Assembly: GCF_021869535.1 (NCBI RefSeq)
Contig: NW_026262712.1
Location: forward strand, 65,032,100-65,096,099
DNA: 64,000 bases
From: Mytilus californianus
Taxonomy: Eukaryota > Mollusca > Bivalvia > Mytilida > Mytilidae
Direction: 5' to 3'
The position numbers and the translations under genes are program-made. Positions 49,141-61,930 of the stretch are shown here, one piece after another (position 1 is the first letter of the stretch; every line of letters starts with the position of its first letter). The notes under the pieces are model-generated. The model did no database searches and was not told the DNA's origin. It saw nothing but the letters and a program-made list of their open reading frames with translations.

Positions 49141-50227
49141 TCATATTAAATTAGAATGTGTCCTTCTGCTTGTAGTGCATGCCCTATATTTTACTGTTAT
49201 TGAATTTTTGCTTGTGTGAGAGCTGTCTACTGATAATTTTTATTATAACATTTGTTCTATTTCGTTAAATTTGGTTACATCCACTTCATTTGAACTTTGC
49301 TGGGTAGTTGTCTCATTGGAAATCATACCACATCTCCTTATTTTTTTGTACTGATGTATAAAATAGATTGTAAATTCCTTCGTGAATTATGGACAAAAAT
49401 AAAAAGATATGTTGGGAATACTCCAATGAAACAGCAACCGAACACCACAACAAACCACAAAATACCTAAAGGTCAATATATGGTCCACAACAGTATGTAT
49501 AAATCGCATTTACTCTTGAACAGAAAGTGATTGAGGGCTCACAAACAGGATTATTTAACCCATTCACATTCTTTATATGTCGGTCCCAAGTCAGGAGCCG
49601 GTAAATCGGTGGTTATCATTTTCGCTGTATGAAATATTTGTTTCCGTATATTTATTTTAGCATGAATCAGGCTGTTGGGTTGCCTCTTATGAATTGTTTT
49701 AAGTTTATAATGCTTGGGCCTTTTTAAGGTTCCGAGTTTCGCTAATTGTTGAAAGCTGCACGGTGACCTATATAGTTGTTAAAATCTCTGTATTTTGGTC
49801 ACTGGTGAATAGCTGTCTCTTTGGCAATTATACCACATTATCTTATTTTCATTTTGTAAAACAAATATTAAATAAACGACACTGCTAATTTTGAGTGTTT
49901 GGTACAGGTTGGCTGTCACTGTGCAACACAGTTAAACATAGAACCCCATGGGAAAAACAGAGAACTCTTTTTGACAGAAAACACTGCCAAACATTCAAAC
50001 ATACTATCCACACTGATCTGTGTCCACACTTGTTCCATGAACAAAATATTTCTATTTACATTACTTTGGCTTCAGGCTCTGTACTCAGTCATTTTGTAGT
50101 TCAACAAAATCAATACCATTTAAAATAAAACAACAGACAAACAAACAATATAACCAATAATTTCGTGATGTAAAATGATAAAATGGTTGAGTACAAACAC
50201 AAAATATGAAAACGCAGTATACACCTG
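49141..50227. other. Intergenic stretch with repeat pieces, no gene seen
   Basis: Holds two further fragments of the GTGGTATGATTGCCAATGA family (about 49290-49345 and 49580-49850). Two overlapping short frames at 49895-50128 show no family likeness. Confidence 0.55.
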
Positions 50228-51268
50228 TTAACAAACTGTTGTGTATTGCCCCCTTTTCATCAGGAACACATTACTATCAAAATTGAACCGTGTTTCGAAT
50301 GAGAAACATTCAACGTTGCCCCTCGCAATTTTACGTCTGGCATAGAGTTTACCTAAAATTTTTTTGTTACAGTCAGACGGTTTTTTCACTCTACTTTTTG
50401 TTTTTTGATGCAAAGCCCCGACTGTTCCTGATGCGTCTATCGTTGTTACTTTGTTTTTTCTAGCTACGAACGCTAAATAATTATCCACTATTTCTCGGCC
50501 TATCGCTAAATTAGGATATATTTTCCAAGGAAATTTACGGTTGACGACAAAATAATCTTCGGCATACCCATACGACATATGACTTTTCTTAAATGCTCTT
50601 TCAACTTCTTTTGCCCCACGTATATTCGTTATTTTGTGAACATTAAGTAATAAATCACTTCTTTTACCAGTAAGAAGGAACGGTTTACTGTATATTGCAG
50701 TATTGTTTACTACTCCTTCCAAAGTGGATAAAAATCCTCGATCAAATAGTATATCTGCATTTGCATAAGCGTAGAGTTTGCTATTAACTAATCTTTGTGC
50801 CGTCAGAAACATATCTTTCAAAACTGGGGTTCCATTACACGATTTTAATCCAACACTAAGCGTCAAGTCCCATCCAATACTGCTAACATATTCCCTAAGT
50901 TTCGAGTTATCAGAGAAAAATATTAGTACAACCTTTGGTTTCATCTGCAACCAGTTATGTATGGTATTGTTGTAAATGTAGAATTTCTCCATGGTAGAAT
51001 TGAAAGATGTGAATAATGTTAAGAAATGCTCTTCGGAAGTAAACCGAGATTGGGTGGTGCTGTCCTGTGTTTTGCCAACATCTGCTGTCTTTGTTTTCTC
51101 TTTCGAAATATTCAATGTTTGTTTAATGGAGAAATGGCTGCGTTTTTGTCTCCCTAATATGGAGACGTGATGGACACTGGTTGGAGTAACGTGCAACTGA
51201 GTTACCATCAGAACGAAAAGTGTCGGGTAGAACACACAAAAAAATCCAAACAGATTTTTCATTCTCAT
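50228..51268 (-). CDS. Type II membrane glycosyltransferase-like protein, 346 residues
   Basis: Single coding exon, ATG at 51268 to stop at 50228. Residues 6-25 (LFGFFCVFYPTLFVLMVTQL) form a signal anchor, followed by a basic linker to about 78. The rest is a folded lumenal domain: HFLTLFTSFN (81-90), WDLTLSV, CNGTPVLKDMF, YANADILFDRG (168-178), TGKRSD (200-205), SYGYAEDYFVVN (232-243) and GALHQKT (284-290). NAD-I is placed like a DxD metal motif of GT-A enzymes, and AED and His 287 would fit the acceptor/base positions; this is inference. The last residues are TTVC. An acceptor-like TTTGCAG near 51345 (minus strand) suggests a 5' UTR intron. Paralogue at 52917-53867. The sugar donor is unknown. 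Confidence 0.85.
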   Translation of the reverse strand: MRMKNLFGFFCVFYPTLFVLMVTQLHVTPTSVHHVSILGRQKRSHFSIKQTLNISKEKTKTADVGKTQDSTTQSRFTSEEHFLTLFTSFNSTMEKFYIYNNTIHNWLQMKPKVVLIFFSDNSKLREYVSSIGWDLTLSVGLKSCNGTPVLKDMFLTAQRLVNSKLYAYANADILFDRGFLSTLEGVVNNTAIYSKPFLLTGKRSDLLLNVHKITNIRGAKEVERAFKKSHMSYGYAEDYFVVNRKFPWKIYPNLAIGREIVDNYLAFVARKNKVTTIDASGTVGALHQKTKSRVKKPSDCNKKILGKLYARRKIARGNVECFSFETRFNFDSNVFLMKRGQYTTVC

Positions 51269-51721
51269 TTAACAGTTGCATTAGTCTCCTTTATTCTCTA
51301 TATAACTTGGTATGTATTTTACAAGTTGCTGTTCTTCGTGTAAAATCTGCAAAGACAAAAAATGGCATCCTTCAAGAATGAGTCAAATACTTCAAAAGTT
51401 CTGAAAATCAAAAACATGTTTGAAGTGATCGGATGACATGTCCTTGAACAGTCACAATCACCAACTTATAACATGTTCATTTAAACATCTTTTATACTTA
51501 TATAAATATGATCCATGTAACACTTATATACTAGTACCGACAAGAGTCTTTTTATTGACTACTTTTCAACAGACCAAAATGAATATTTAAACTGTCTTCT
51601 TAATTATGCATCGTAATTTAACACATTATCATGAAAAAAAACAAAAAATCAAACACGCATGAAAAGGAATAAAATAAAATAAAATAAAAATACAAGGAGC
51701 TCAATTTTCAACCTCAAATAA

Positions 51722-52305
51722 ATGTAGAACACGCCATATCAACAGAAAATCAATCATACATTCCGACCTATACTTTATCCAACAGAAAACCTAACACACA
51801 TTCCGGTCCATACTTTAACCAACAGAAAACCAAACACACATTCTGGGTCATACTTTAACAAACAGAAAACCAAACATACGTTCTGGGTCATACTTTAACC
51901 AACAGAAAACATAACACACATTCCTGACCATACTTTAATCAACAGAAAACCAAACACACATTCTGGGTCATACTTTAACAAACAGAAAACCAAACACACA
52001 ATCTGGGTCATACTTTAACAAACAGAAAACCAAACATACATTCTGGACCATACTTTAAACAACAGAAAACCTAACACCATTCCGGACCATACTTTAACCA
52101 ACAGAAAACCAAACACATATTCTGGGTCATACTTCAACAAACAGAAAACCAAACACACATTCTGGACCATACTTTAACAAACAAAAAAACCTGATCACAC
52201 ATCCTGAACCATACTTTAACAAACAGAAAACCAAACATACATTCCGGACCACACTTTTACAAACGGAAAACCAAACACACATTCCAGCCCATACTTTAAC
52301 ACATT
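51722..52305. repeat. 40-bp minisatellite, about 14 copies
   Basis: Unit: ACTTTAACAAACAGAAAACC then AAACACACATTCTGGGTCAT (40 bases). Variants are GGACCAT and GGTCCAT for GGGTCAT and CTAACACA for CAAACACA. It lies between the two glycosyltransferase-like genes. A 60-codon minus-strand frame inside it is repeat translation. Confidence 0.93.
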
Positions 52306-52916
52306 TCATTCTGATTTGTAGTTTTAGAAAGATACCATGTGATAAAGAATCGACTACTACAAGTTAGTTTTTCTTCTGTAATGTTTCCGATATTCCTATG
52401 TTTGTATTGTCCAAACATTTTCCTGTCGCTATTTCATTTAATACATGTTATATATTAAATAAAAATTCATTCATCGGTTAAAGTATAATTACCAGTGATA
52501 TCTGCTGCTAGGAGTTAAGAAGGCATACATCGTTAATCACAACTTAATTGTCTCTTCTTTGCATATCATTTAATAGAAATCAGTGAAACAAGTTCTAATT
52601 CAAATGGTTACAACGCCTATTTTAGTTGACGACACAATATAATTACAGTACCTTACATGTATATTTGTTTACATCACATGTTTCGATGACAATCGACACA
52701 TCTTTATATATACTTAAAATATTAAAGTAATAAAGTGCGCACTTTTCTACCACCTGAGAAAATTACAGTTTACTTTGTTTAGGTTAGTTGACAATAAGTA
52801 GTGTCATAAAACACAGAGGAACAGATGATTACCATGGTCAGTTCAGGTAGTCTGTACCCCATGACTTTTTGAATGTACTTGAATAGGTACAAACAAGGGA
52901 AAATATCTTTGTAATT

Positions 52917-53867
52917 TTAGCATACAGTTGTGAACATTCCACGTTTAATAAATGCAATTTCGTTATTTATATTTCTTGTTTCCCCTGGAGCACATTCTAT
53001 ATTTCCCATGGAAATCATATGCCGGGAAAATTTGGATCCAATAATTTTTCTGTTACAATTCCCCATTTTAATTTTTATTCTTTGGTCAGTTTTTTGGTGT
53101 AGAGCACCGATAGTTGCTGATGAATCGATTACATTAATACTTCTGCTTTTTCTGGCCATATAAACGATGTAATTATCAACCATTGATCGTCCAATCACTA
53201 CGTCACTGACTATTTTCCATGGAAACTGACTATTAACTATGAAATAATCTTCTGCAAATCCATACGACATAGAACTTTGTATGATCAAATTTTCGATATC
53301 TTTATATCCGCTAATTCGCTCTGTATTCAGTCTATCTATGTGAAAGTCCATTCTTTTCCCACTTACTAATAAAGGATGATAATATAATTTATGAAACTTT
53401 GACAAATAATGTAAAGTATTGAGTAATCCACGATCAAATAAAATATCAGCATTAGCATAAGCATAAAATTTACTTTTAAACATAGATTTAATTTTTAGAA
53501 ACATTTCTTTCAAAACAGGTGTTCCATTGCATGCTTTAAAGGGTATGCTTAAAGTGACATCCCATCCTATACTTTTTACATGTGTCCTTAGTTTGTCGTC
53601 ATCAGAAAAGAAGACCAGTTTCACCTCATCAGGTTTCAGCAATTTCCAGTTGTGTAAAGTGTTATTATAAACAACGAACTTCTCCATATTGGGATCAAAG
53701 GTCGTAAACAACGTTAGAAAATGTTCATTCGAATGTGATTTGAATGATGTGTTTGATTTGGCTGCAACTTTTATTTCATCATTTCGTAAACTCCTAATCT
53801 GAGTAGACTTTGAACACATATACGGACATCGGAATTTTGTTGCTCTATCATATTCACATTGTACCAT
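52917..53867 (-). CDS. Glycosyltransferase-like paralogue, 316 residues, no membrane anchor seen
   Basis: Coding exon with ATG at 53867 and stop at 52917. It aligns with the gene at 50228 over nearly all of the lumenal domain: HFLTLFTTFDPNMEKF, CNGTPVLKEMF, YANADILFDRG (136-146), SGKRMD, SYGFAEDYF, GRSMVDNY, GALHQKT, and the end MFTTVC. All the likely active-site motifs are kept. The N-terminus (MVQCEYDRATKFRCPYMCSK) has no signal anchor. Upstream in frame are RVILPLVISV, with no Met, and then a stop (TGA), so the anchor may be lost or supplied by another exon. A minus-strand acceptor (TTTTTCAG near 54000) and a donor (AAG|GTAAGT near 54519) suggest a 5' UTR intron. Tandem duplication of the neighbour is the simple origin. 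Confidence 0.83.
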   Translation of the reverse strand: MVQCEYDRATKFRCPYMCSKSTQIRSLRNDEIKVAAKSNTSFKSHSNEHFLTLFTTFDPNMEKFVVYNNTLHNWKLLKPDEVKLVFFSDDDKLRTHVKSIGWDVTLSIPFKACNGTPVLKEMFLKIKSMFKSKFYAYANADILFDRGLLNTLHYLSKFHKLYYHPLLVSGKRMDFHIDRLNTERISGYKDIENLIIQSSMSYGFAEDYFIVNSQFPWKIVSDVVIGRSMVDNYIVYMARKSRSINVIDSSATIGALHQKTDQRIKIKMGNCNRKIIGSKFSRHMISMGNIECAPGETRNINNEIAFIKRGMFTTVC

Positions 53868-56390
53868 TACACTAATGACTAATGGTAAAATGACTCGTTT
53901 GGGTGTGTTGTCTCATTATTTTAATAATATTCTATTATGTTATTGGTGAATGCACCCATCAACTATAAGACAGGTTACCGTCATTCAAGTCAATATTCTG
54001 AAAAAGACAAAAGCTTATCGAATCAGCAATTACAATTTGTGTGTTTTTGTACAAAATCAACTTTAAATTCTCATATGTTCATCATGCAATAAAGCCTGTA
54101 ATACGTTCTTTTGATCCCAATAAACAACCTTTCAGTCTTAGGCCTTTGGTGCATTAAAAGGTATTTTTTGTATGTGCTGGTTTATTCACTGTCTGTTGAT
54201 TTGTTTTTTCTTAAGCAATGAAGTGCTGTCATTTCATCATCGACTAATGGTTTTTGGTAGCCCCTCTGATATTTTTACAAGTCAACTTTGCTTGGATGGG
54301 AGAACTGTAGCTATTGTAATCTTTGAAATTTTTTTAAAAAATCTTAAATAGGAAAGAAAAAAAAAGAATTAGGTTGAATAAGTTTTCGGGAAGTTATTTT
54401 GCTTTTTTCTTTTCACAATATATATACTAGTGTATATCAAATAAAAAATTGTCGTTCATATGTATTTAATTTGTAATTGTCAAAAATATTTCTATTAAGT
54501 TTACTAGCTTGCAACTTACCTTAAGTTGAGTTCTTCTGTACTTATTTGACGACCTTCCACTTTCACCGAGCGTCCTTTACGAGCTGTCGTATATTGTTCA
54601 CAAAAGTGTTCACTTCGCTGGATAATCATTTCAAATATTTGATAACCAATTTAATGGCCATTTTATAATTGTCAAAATAAAGTCAAAAGTGGTTAACTGT
54701 ACATTTGTTATCTATTTTTATTGCCTCCTGAATATAATGACAATTTTCAACAAAATTTACTAGTTGTTGTAAATCCATGATGCCATTTGATATTTTGATA
54801 TTTGTATTTATGACCATATGCATTCATTTTGAGTATTGTCACTATTTTCCTAAAAAAAGTTTGTTTTTCATGTGTTACAAAGTCTGATCACAGAGGTTAG
54901 ATAAAAAAAAGTATATTAGGAAAATCCTTTCCAGCAGTGATTCCACCAGTAAATGATTTTTAACAGGCTAATTGTATGACCTAACCAGTAAAATGCTCTC
55001 AGTTGTATTTGTATGGCAAGCAAAACGTACGCTAACATACGCAGCCAGTGCAGAAGCATTCTATTAAAGCAGCTGATAAATTTCATGACAGAATAAAAAA
55101 AAAATTGCAAGTTTAAATTAAAGATATAGTTTCTACTTTACAGGGTATTGTATCTGAACATGTAATATGAAGCCAATATTTCTTTAAAAAAAAAATAGTA
55201 GTCATTTTGGTCACCATTTTTTTTTGAAATATTATACAAGTGATGATTTGAAGTTTGACATGGGACACTCGTAATAAAAAACCATAAAACAATCTACACC
55301 CTTCTTCATGATTCTTCAAAATTTCTCAGACAAGTTTGTTCTTCTGTGTGCTTAATTAATTCGATTCATATGTTGAATACGATGTTTACATATCAAGAAA
55401 ATGTTGTAAATTTTTGCTTAAATCACTTATAAACAAAAAAAAGGAAAAACTTACTTTTTATGCCATATTAGTCCATTAGTAATAAATAAAATTAAAAATG
55501 AAAATAGAATTGTTCCGCAAAATTCTCTTCGGGTGTAAATACATTCCTCCGATATGGCATTTAAAATAAGTTTATAGGTCGAATTTGAATTACATCTTAA
55601 ACCTTACAAGTATTGAGTTTAATTCATAATGAAATAACGTAATATATATATGGTACAGCTAACGCATTTGGAGAATGTGACGTGTACTTTGATTGATCTA
55701 GGATGTTAGGCTCGAGGTCTATTCTGTTTTAGCATTTTTGAACTTATTGAATGAGAAAAACATAAACCATACATGTCTAATTAAAAAAAGAAGGAGGGAG
55801 GTGTTGAAGAAGAAAGATTGTAAGGTGGTTCCATTCATATATAATTGTTCATCGGTGTATATTTATGAACATTCACATCGACCGTAATTAATCGTAATCA
55901 ATCGCAATGTTTTTTTCTTTCAAGAGTTACCAAATAGTTGGTATTAAAAATGTTTTCATTTTCAATCGAAATTGAAATTAAATTGGGAAGTATCAGATTC
56001 TTGCATTTAGCTTACAGGTAATAAGTTAAATTATTGTAATGTACAATTTTTCTTATCTCTTACTATGGAAAAAGCCGCAAAATATCTGGTCTAATTCTGA
56101 TCCCTTCAAGCTGGAAAGTGTCATGATATCCCATATTTCTATTTAAAAGTTTTTCATGTTGCTATGTTACCATTTCGAAAATAAAAAGAATTTGCATCGG
56201 TCAGTTTTAATCGATAAACACAGTTTTTAAAAGTCGGTAAGGAGCATATGTAATCCGTTTATATTTTAGCTATTGTATTTGTTAGATCACACGAACCATA
56301 GTCTTCATTGTAATCGGTAAAATCTTTCGAATTCAATTCTATTTTTTATTCAAGTTTCATCTCAGACTGTACAGAATTATAACAGACTAT
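53868..56390. other. Intergenic stretch, no gene seen
   Basis: Apart from the proposed 5' UTR exon of the minus-strand paralogue (about 54520-54640), no coding signal was found. Two minus-strand frames of 64-68 codons at 54916-55319 have no family likeness. Confidence 0.5.
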
Positions 56391-56394
56391 ATTT

Positions 56395-56446
56395 GAACTT
56401 TGGTGGATAGTTGTCTCATTGGCAATCATACCTCATCTCCTTATTT
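56395..56446 (-). repeat. Short piece of the GTGGTATGATTGCCAATGA repeat
   Basis: GGTGGATAGTTGTCTCATTG and GCAATCATACCTCATCTCCT. Another piece is at 56998-57045 (GGAGAGTTGTCTCATTGGCA). Both keep the same 45-base end of the element only. Confidence 0.8.
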
Positions 56447-57948
56447 TTATACAACAGACTATAACATTAAAACATAGAAAATGTGTCTACTAGTATTATA
56501 AAACAAATTCATAGTACAATATTGACAGTATAAAACGTCTATTTAAAATGATATATCAGACTTTGGCACAGCTACGAATCATATCGATATCTGTGAATAA
56601 AAACATTAATTCTGTTTACCATTAAAAGACATAAAATCAATATTAAAATGTTCTGCTTCATCAAATTAGTTTTCCCTAAAAATCGTCATATATAATGGAA
56701 ACGATAAAATAACATGGGCTTCATCTCCTAAAATATTTTTACATTTATCACAGACTCGATCTTGTAATTCAAAATCTCCCTGTTTCGATTCTTAACGATT
56801 CCACTCCTCATCGAAATTTGGCAAAAGAAATCCTTTGAGAAAATGGCATTAGAATTTTACAATATGTGTCAGTTTCAAAACTGTTCTTAAAAAGAAATGA
56901 TATGTTCTAAGGCTGTTGCCACCTTTACCAGATAGAGCTTTCTTCGAATGTAAATTGCATTGCCACTGATCAACATATTTACTAAACATTCTAGACATTG
57001 GATGGAGAGTTGTCTCATTGGCACTCATACCACATCTTCTTATTTATATAAAATAATATTCACAACTGAGGAACTGTCAATACATTCTGTAATGTTAAAC
57101 AAATACTCTACATTGTACCCAGAAATTGTTTTCCTTACATAAAAAATCCGATTTTGTATACACTTGTGTTATCTACTTATAATATCTGCCCATATGAACC
57201 TTTCTTTTAAAGATAAGTACTAGTATTCACCCCATATCCCCTGCAACTGCAACATTTGGAGTATATTTACCAACTCCAAGAAATATGTGCAAGCTCTGGC
57301 ATGAGTAAAAGAAAATTGTTTGCAACCTTAAATACCAGCACCATATTCAACAATTAGGAGCACTAAACTTTCATATAGTTTTGAAAGGACATTATGTTTA
57401 ACACAACTTAAAATATTGCACTTAGCTATAACAAGACCAAGTGCTCTCTTTGCAGAAGCTGCAACATCTTTAGCAGTTAATATTATAATCTAAAAACTCA
57501 CTTATGATTTTAGTTTTTTATGGAATTTATATATAAAATGGTATACGTGATTGATTGATTGTTGGTCTGCTATTGTCGACTGTAAAATACAAGTTAACCG
57601 TAACATTAATGATAATCCTTTGAATTATATATGTCAGATTTTAAATAATCTTTTTAAATATTTTCAAAGTAAAGTCTAAACCTTTCCAAAATCGACACAA
57701 CTTGCAGTTTAAGACTTTTTTTGGCTGTGCAGTTGCTGATTTTGTGTCATGGATGGATGGATACCCCATATCCTTTGTTTTTCTATTAGAATATAATTGC
57801 ATCTTTTAACTGTGTTTTCCAGTCATCATGTTGTAATATTAGTTAATCTCAGTGTAATATTGTTCATTAAGGAACCTTAATTAGGACAATTAAATATGTC
57901 TTATTATAAGAATACTTATCTTATTTTTTTAAGATTTTAAAAGTTGAA

Positions 57949-58130
57949 ATTTTGAGTTTAAAGTCGAAATTTTGAGTTTAAAAAAGTCGAAATTTTGAGT
58001 TTAAAGTCGAAATTTTGAGTTTATAGTCGAAATTTTGACTAGTATACAGTCGAAATTTCGAGTTTCATAAAAGTCAAAACTTCAAGATAAAGTCAAAATT
58101 TTAAGATTTGAAATGTCACAATTTCGACTT
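57949..58130. repeat. About 20-bp minisatellite (AAGTCGAAATTTTGAGTTTA)
   Basis: Eight or nine copies with length changes, degrading to the right (AAAGTCAAAACTTCAAGAT and others). The last unit reads the other way (ATTTCGACTTTG). Confidence 0.85.
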
Positions 58131-60420
58131 TGAAAAAACAAACTTCAATGCCAATTTTATTTTTACTATGTCCCTAATACGCTTCGTAATAGACGTGTTA
58201 GGAAAGTCGATCCGATTTTGACGCTGATGTTAAACACCAATACCACTACAAGCTATAGTGGGGACCATCTCAAAAAGCACAGATAATCATTCATTATAGT
58301 TACCTGTATGGGTTTGTTTGATAATGCTGAGATGATTTTTAAACAATAAAATAGTAAATTTATTCCGCAATATACACGGACGAGGATCAAGCAAAACAAC
58401 ACGAACATTATTCTTGCATTATGTCATAGTAGGGATCGATTAAGTTTAAGATCGTTGTTCCCCCATTTCTTACTATTTTGTTGAACGACTACAAGGAAAA
58501 TCTACAAAGTGACTCGAGTCAAAATAAATGAATAGAAAAAAACACAGGAATCAAATCACATTCGAATCCGATTTTTTACTCTACATCAATCTTTGTTCAA
58601 AACGTTTGTTTATTTGAAATTTATTTAAAAAATAATTGTCATGTCGGGGCCTTTCACAATTAAAAAAAAGACTGAAACAAAAGCGTTTTCAATTTGATTA
58701 TCGAATTAAGTATTAAAAGATTGCAACGTTTGGACATTATCAAGCATGTTAAATTTACGTTTCGGTGAAGGGTCGGAAGTTGGTTTTTTTTTCTTGTTAC
58801 CACGGCTTCCTCCACCACGATTAAATCGAGATATTGTTGAACGTGGCGTTAAACTTTCATATGGAGAAGTTAATGTTAGTATCGTTGGGTCAGGAGGCTA
58901 TTTTGAAAATGGAATATTCATTTTCACCTCTTTCAAAACAAAGTCTGCTAAATTATATGTCGGTCATTTTTTTTTTCGATTTGCTTCATTTTGTTTTGCC
59001 TTAGATTCACTATACACTCCGCTTTCTAAATTGGACGGTATATAGTGATGGGTGAATTGGTCCATACGTCCGTTCTTTCGTCCCTCTGTCCATTCATTGC
59101 ATTCATACCCAGAAAGTAGTAGACAATACGAATCACATATAGCTCATGCAAAGTGGTTTTCTTGAACATTAAAACGATGCGCAGCAAGACAACTTTCTAC
59201 TGTAGCCCCCTGTAGCCTTCTTAAAGTTTTATATAGAAATAGCACTGTATCCACTTGTGTCCACTTTTTATTTTCTTTTTTATATATAGATATAACGATG
59301 AGTTCAGATTAGTACTGATTTGTTTAAGCCACACATATATACGCGTCCCTGTATCCCTGGACACAAAATGCATGCTAACTATATATTGCAACGGAAATAG
59401 GACATATCTATTGTGGAGAGACAAACTGAGTTATTTAACTAATAAACATATTCTAATCATATCGCTTGATATATATATATATATTTGGCCGTAAAATCCG
59501 TCATTCCCATTCTTGACTCTTACATATATTTTTGTGAAGTTTTGTTTTGCACTCTTAAATTAAAACAAATACAAATTAATGTATGAATGTATGAAGATCT
59601 ACGTAAGGCCAATGCACGTCTTAAAATTTGGAGTCGACGTTATCTGTTCGCTTCATGTTGTATCAAACACACCACAAAGGTAAACTATTATACTACGCCG
59701 GGATACTTTTCAGTGCAATTGCATTTTGAAAAAGTCCACACTTAAATTTTGTATCGGTATTGGTATTTAACATCAGCGCAGTATTTAAACCCCTTTCCTA
59801 ACACGTCTAAAAAACTAACCGGTTACAGTCCGGGATGCGGTTTGATAAAATTGCTCCCCTTGTTTATTTCGCTCTCCTGTCAAATCATGTAATTTCGCTA
59901 CCTCCAATGGTAGACGCGACAACGATGGGTGTCGTCAGGACAGGTACGATTAAAGGAATCAGTTAGGTATTAGACGATCCCCATTGGTATAGGTGAGTCG
60001 TTTAATAGTTGTTGCTTTAGGATAAATGCATGTTTTAGATTAATTCATAATCAGGAATAGCTGGAAGGGAAAGAAACGTGTTGCTATGAGAACCCGGAAA
60101 CCGATGGTAGAACATTTTTAAAAAATCTAGAAACGATCGTTCTGAGTGTGCCACCTACACATTCAAACATGTACACAACCACAGTATCCCCTATCTATCT
60201 AAATGTGTTTTCATAATTATGTGATATAGGGCAAAAAAAGGTAGCAGTTTTTTGTGTCTTGTTGTTAAGCATTTCCAGGGGAGATAATGTTATTTTTTAC
60301 GGGTGTGTTTGATAGGTTTGTTACACTGTAACATTATATAATACACACTCATAAAGTTGTTAGAAAGCGCCTCTCACACACAATTAACTCATGTTCAATT
60401 ATTCTATTTACCGGGTTATT
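58131..60420. other. Intergenic stretch, no firm gene
   Basis: A 99-codon frame at 58746-59045 has no family likeness. An ATG at 59909 (MVDATTMGVVRT) is followed by AG|GTACG near 59942 and could be a first exon, but there is no support downstream. A short AT run is at 59470-59482. Confidence 0.4.
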
Positions 60421-60732
60421 GTAGTCCTATAATATAAGACTTCGGAGGTTCATATCATTTACATTCAACGTTTTTTATCGGATGTTTTTTTACTATCAAT
60501 GTTGAACCGTTCAACATTGATATTAAAAAAAATCCGATAAAAACGTTGAATGTACTAGTAAATGATATGAACCTCAGAGGTCTTATATTATAGGACTATA
60601 TATAAGACTTCGGAGGTTCATATCATTTACATTCAACGTTTTTTGTTGCACGGTTGATAGTAAAAAAAAATCCGATAAAAACGTTGAATGTAAATGATAT
60701 GAACCTCAGAATTCTTATATTATAGGACTACT
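60421..60732. mobile_element. Double foldback element
   Basis: TAGTCCTATAATATAAGACT, TCGGAGGTTCATATCATTTA and CATTCAACGTTTTTTATCGG appear, then their mirror, then again the forward form (60604 on) and the mirror to 60730. Two hairpin units share a central TATATTATAGGACTATATAT join. The loops differ: one has GTTGAACCGTTCAAC, the other GTTGCACGGTTGATAG. Confidence 0.9.
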
Positions 60733-61296
60733 GGTTATTGGTTCTTTATCCTAACTAAATGTTTTTATGGTGTATATTACAAAAAAAAGGGGGAGGGGGG
60801 CTGCTAATAAAACACCGAAATACCTTAACAATCCTACAATACCTGTTTACAGAATAAGATAGATATTTCGTATTCTAAACCTAACTTTTCTCACATATTT
60901 GTTAGATATGTTGAAAATATAGCCAAATGTTAAATACGTATATCCATCCCCTCTTTTTCAATTCATTAGTTAAACAGACAGCTCTAAAGAATAGGCAATA
61001 ACCGAACATTGATAATAAAGCAAAGTAAAGACAAATGGAAACATTTGATATGATTTGAAAACATGGTCAATTAAGTAGATTCTTGTGGTTTCGTAGACAT
61101 TAATGATAATTCAACATTTTCTTTTTATATTTTTCTTTTATTTCATATACTAGTATATATCATAATATGTATACATTTTGTGATGCATCTGATGTATAAA
61201 TCCAGTGGCAGATCCGCGGAAGAGTCCTGTGTTCAGATCCGTTTGTATGGGGAACATGTGGTTGGAACGCCCGCTCTAATTGCTTGTTTGATTTTT

Positions 61297-61930
61297 GTCT
61301 CGCCTTGACGGAGTCAAAAAGCGAGACTAAGGTATGCTGTTTCCGGCGGCGACGACGACGGCGGCGTCAACGATGTATTAGTTTGTGATTAGGTCTAGTT
61401 CATGGTGAACCACTAGTGGTAGGTCAATGATATTTGGTATGTAGTTGTATTAGCATTGGCACATCTCATTACCATGGAGATTATTTGGCCCCGCCCCCTC
61501 AGTCAAGGTCTATTGACCTTGAAACTTTTCATAGTTGACATGTATTAGTTTGTGATTAGGTCAATTTATGGGGAACCACTAGTGGTAGGTCAATGATATT
61601 TGGTATGCAGTTGTATAAGCATTGGCATATCTCATTTCCATGGAGATCATTTGGCTCCGCCCCCTTAGTCATGGTCTATAGACTTTGAAAATTTTGCTAA
61701 GTTAACATGTATTAGTTTGTGATTAGGTCAGTTCAAGGGGAACCATTAGTGGTAGGCCAATGTTAATTGGTGTTCAGTTGTATAAGCATTAGCACATCTC
61801 ATTTCCATGGAGAATATTTGGCCGCCCCCCCCCCCCCCCCCCCCCCTCAGGCATGGTCTATTGACTTTGAACCTTTTGCTTAGTTTACATGTATTAGTTT
61901 GTGATTAGATCAGTTTAAGATGAACATGCC
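61297..61930 (+). repeat. Tandem-repeat cassette E with terminal hairpin and poly-C run
   Basis: The hairpin at 61297-61327 has GTCTCGC pairing with GCGAGAC, and inside it TTGAC pairing with GTCAA. A GGCGGCGACGACGACGGCGG run follows, then about 3.3 monomers of ~168 bp with TGTATTAGTTTGTGATTAGG, AACCACTAGTGGTAGG and CATCTCATTTCCATGGAGA. Anchors are at about 61372, 61541, 61707 and 61889. The third unit holds a run of 22 C (61825-61846). Confidence 0.88.

Noticed and set aside
52127..52309. 60-codon minus-strand frame with repeated VWAGMCVWF-like units
   Set aside because: It is a translation of the 40-bp minisatellite.
58746..59045. 99-codon frame MLNLRFGEGSEVG
   Set aside because: No recognisable domain, low-complexity Phe-rich end, no splice signals that extend it.
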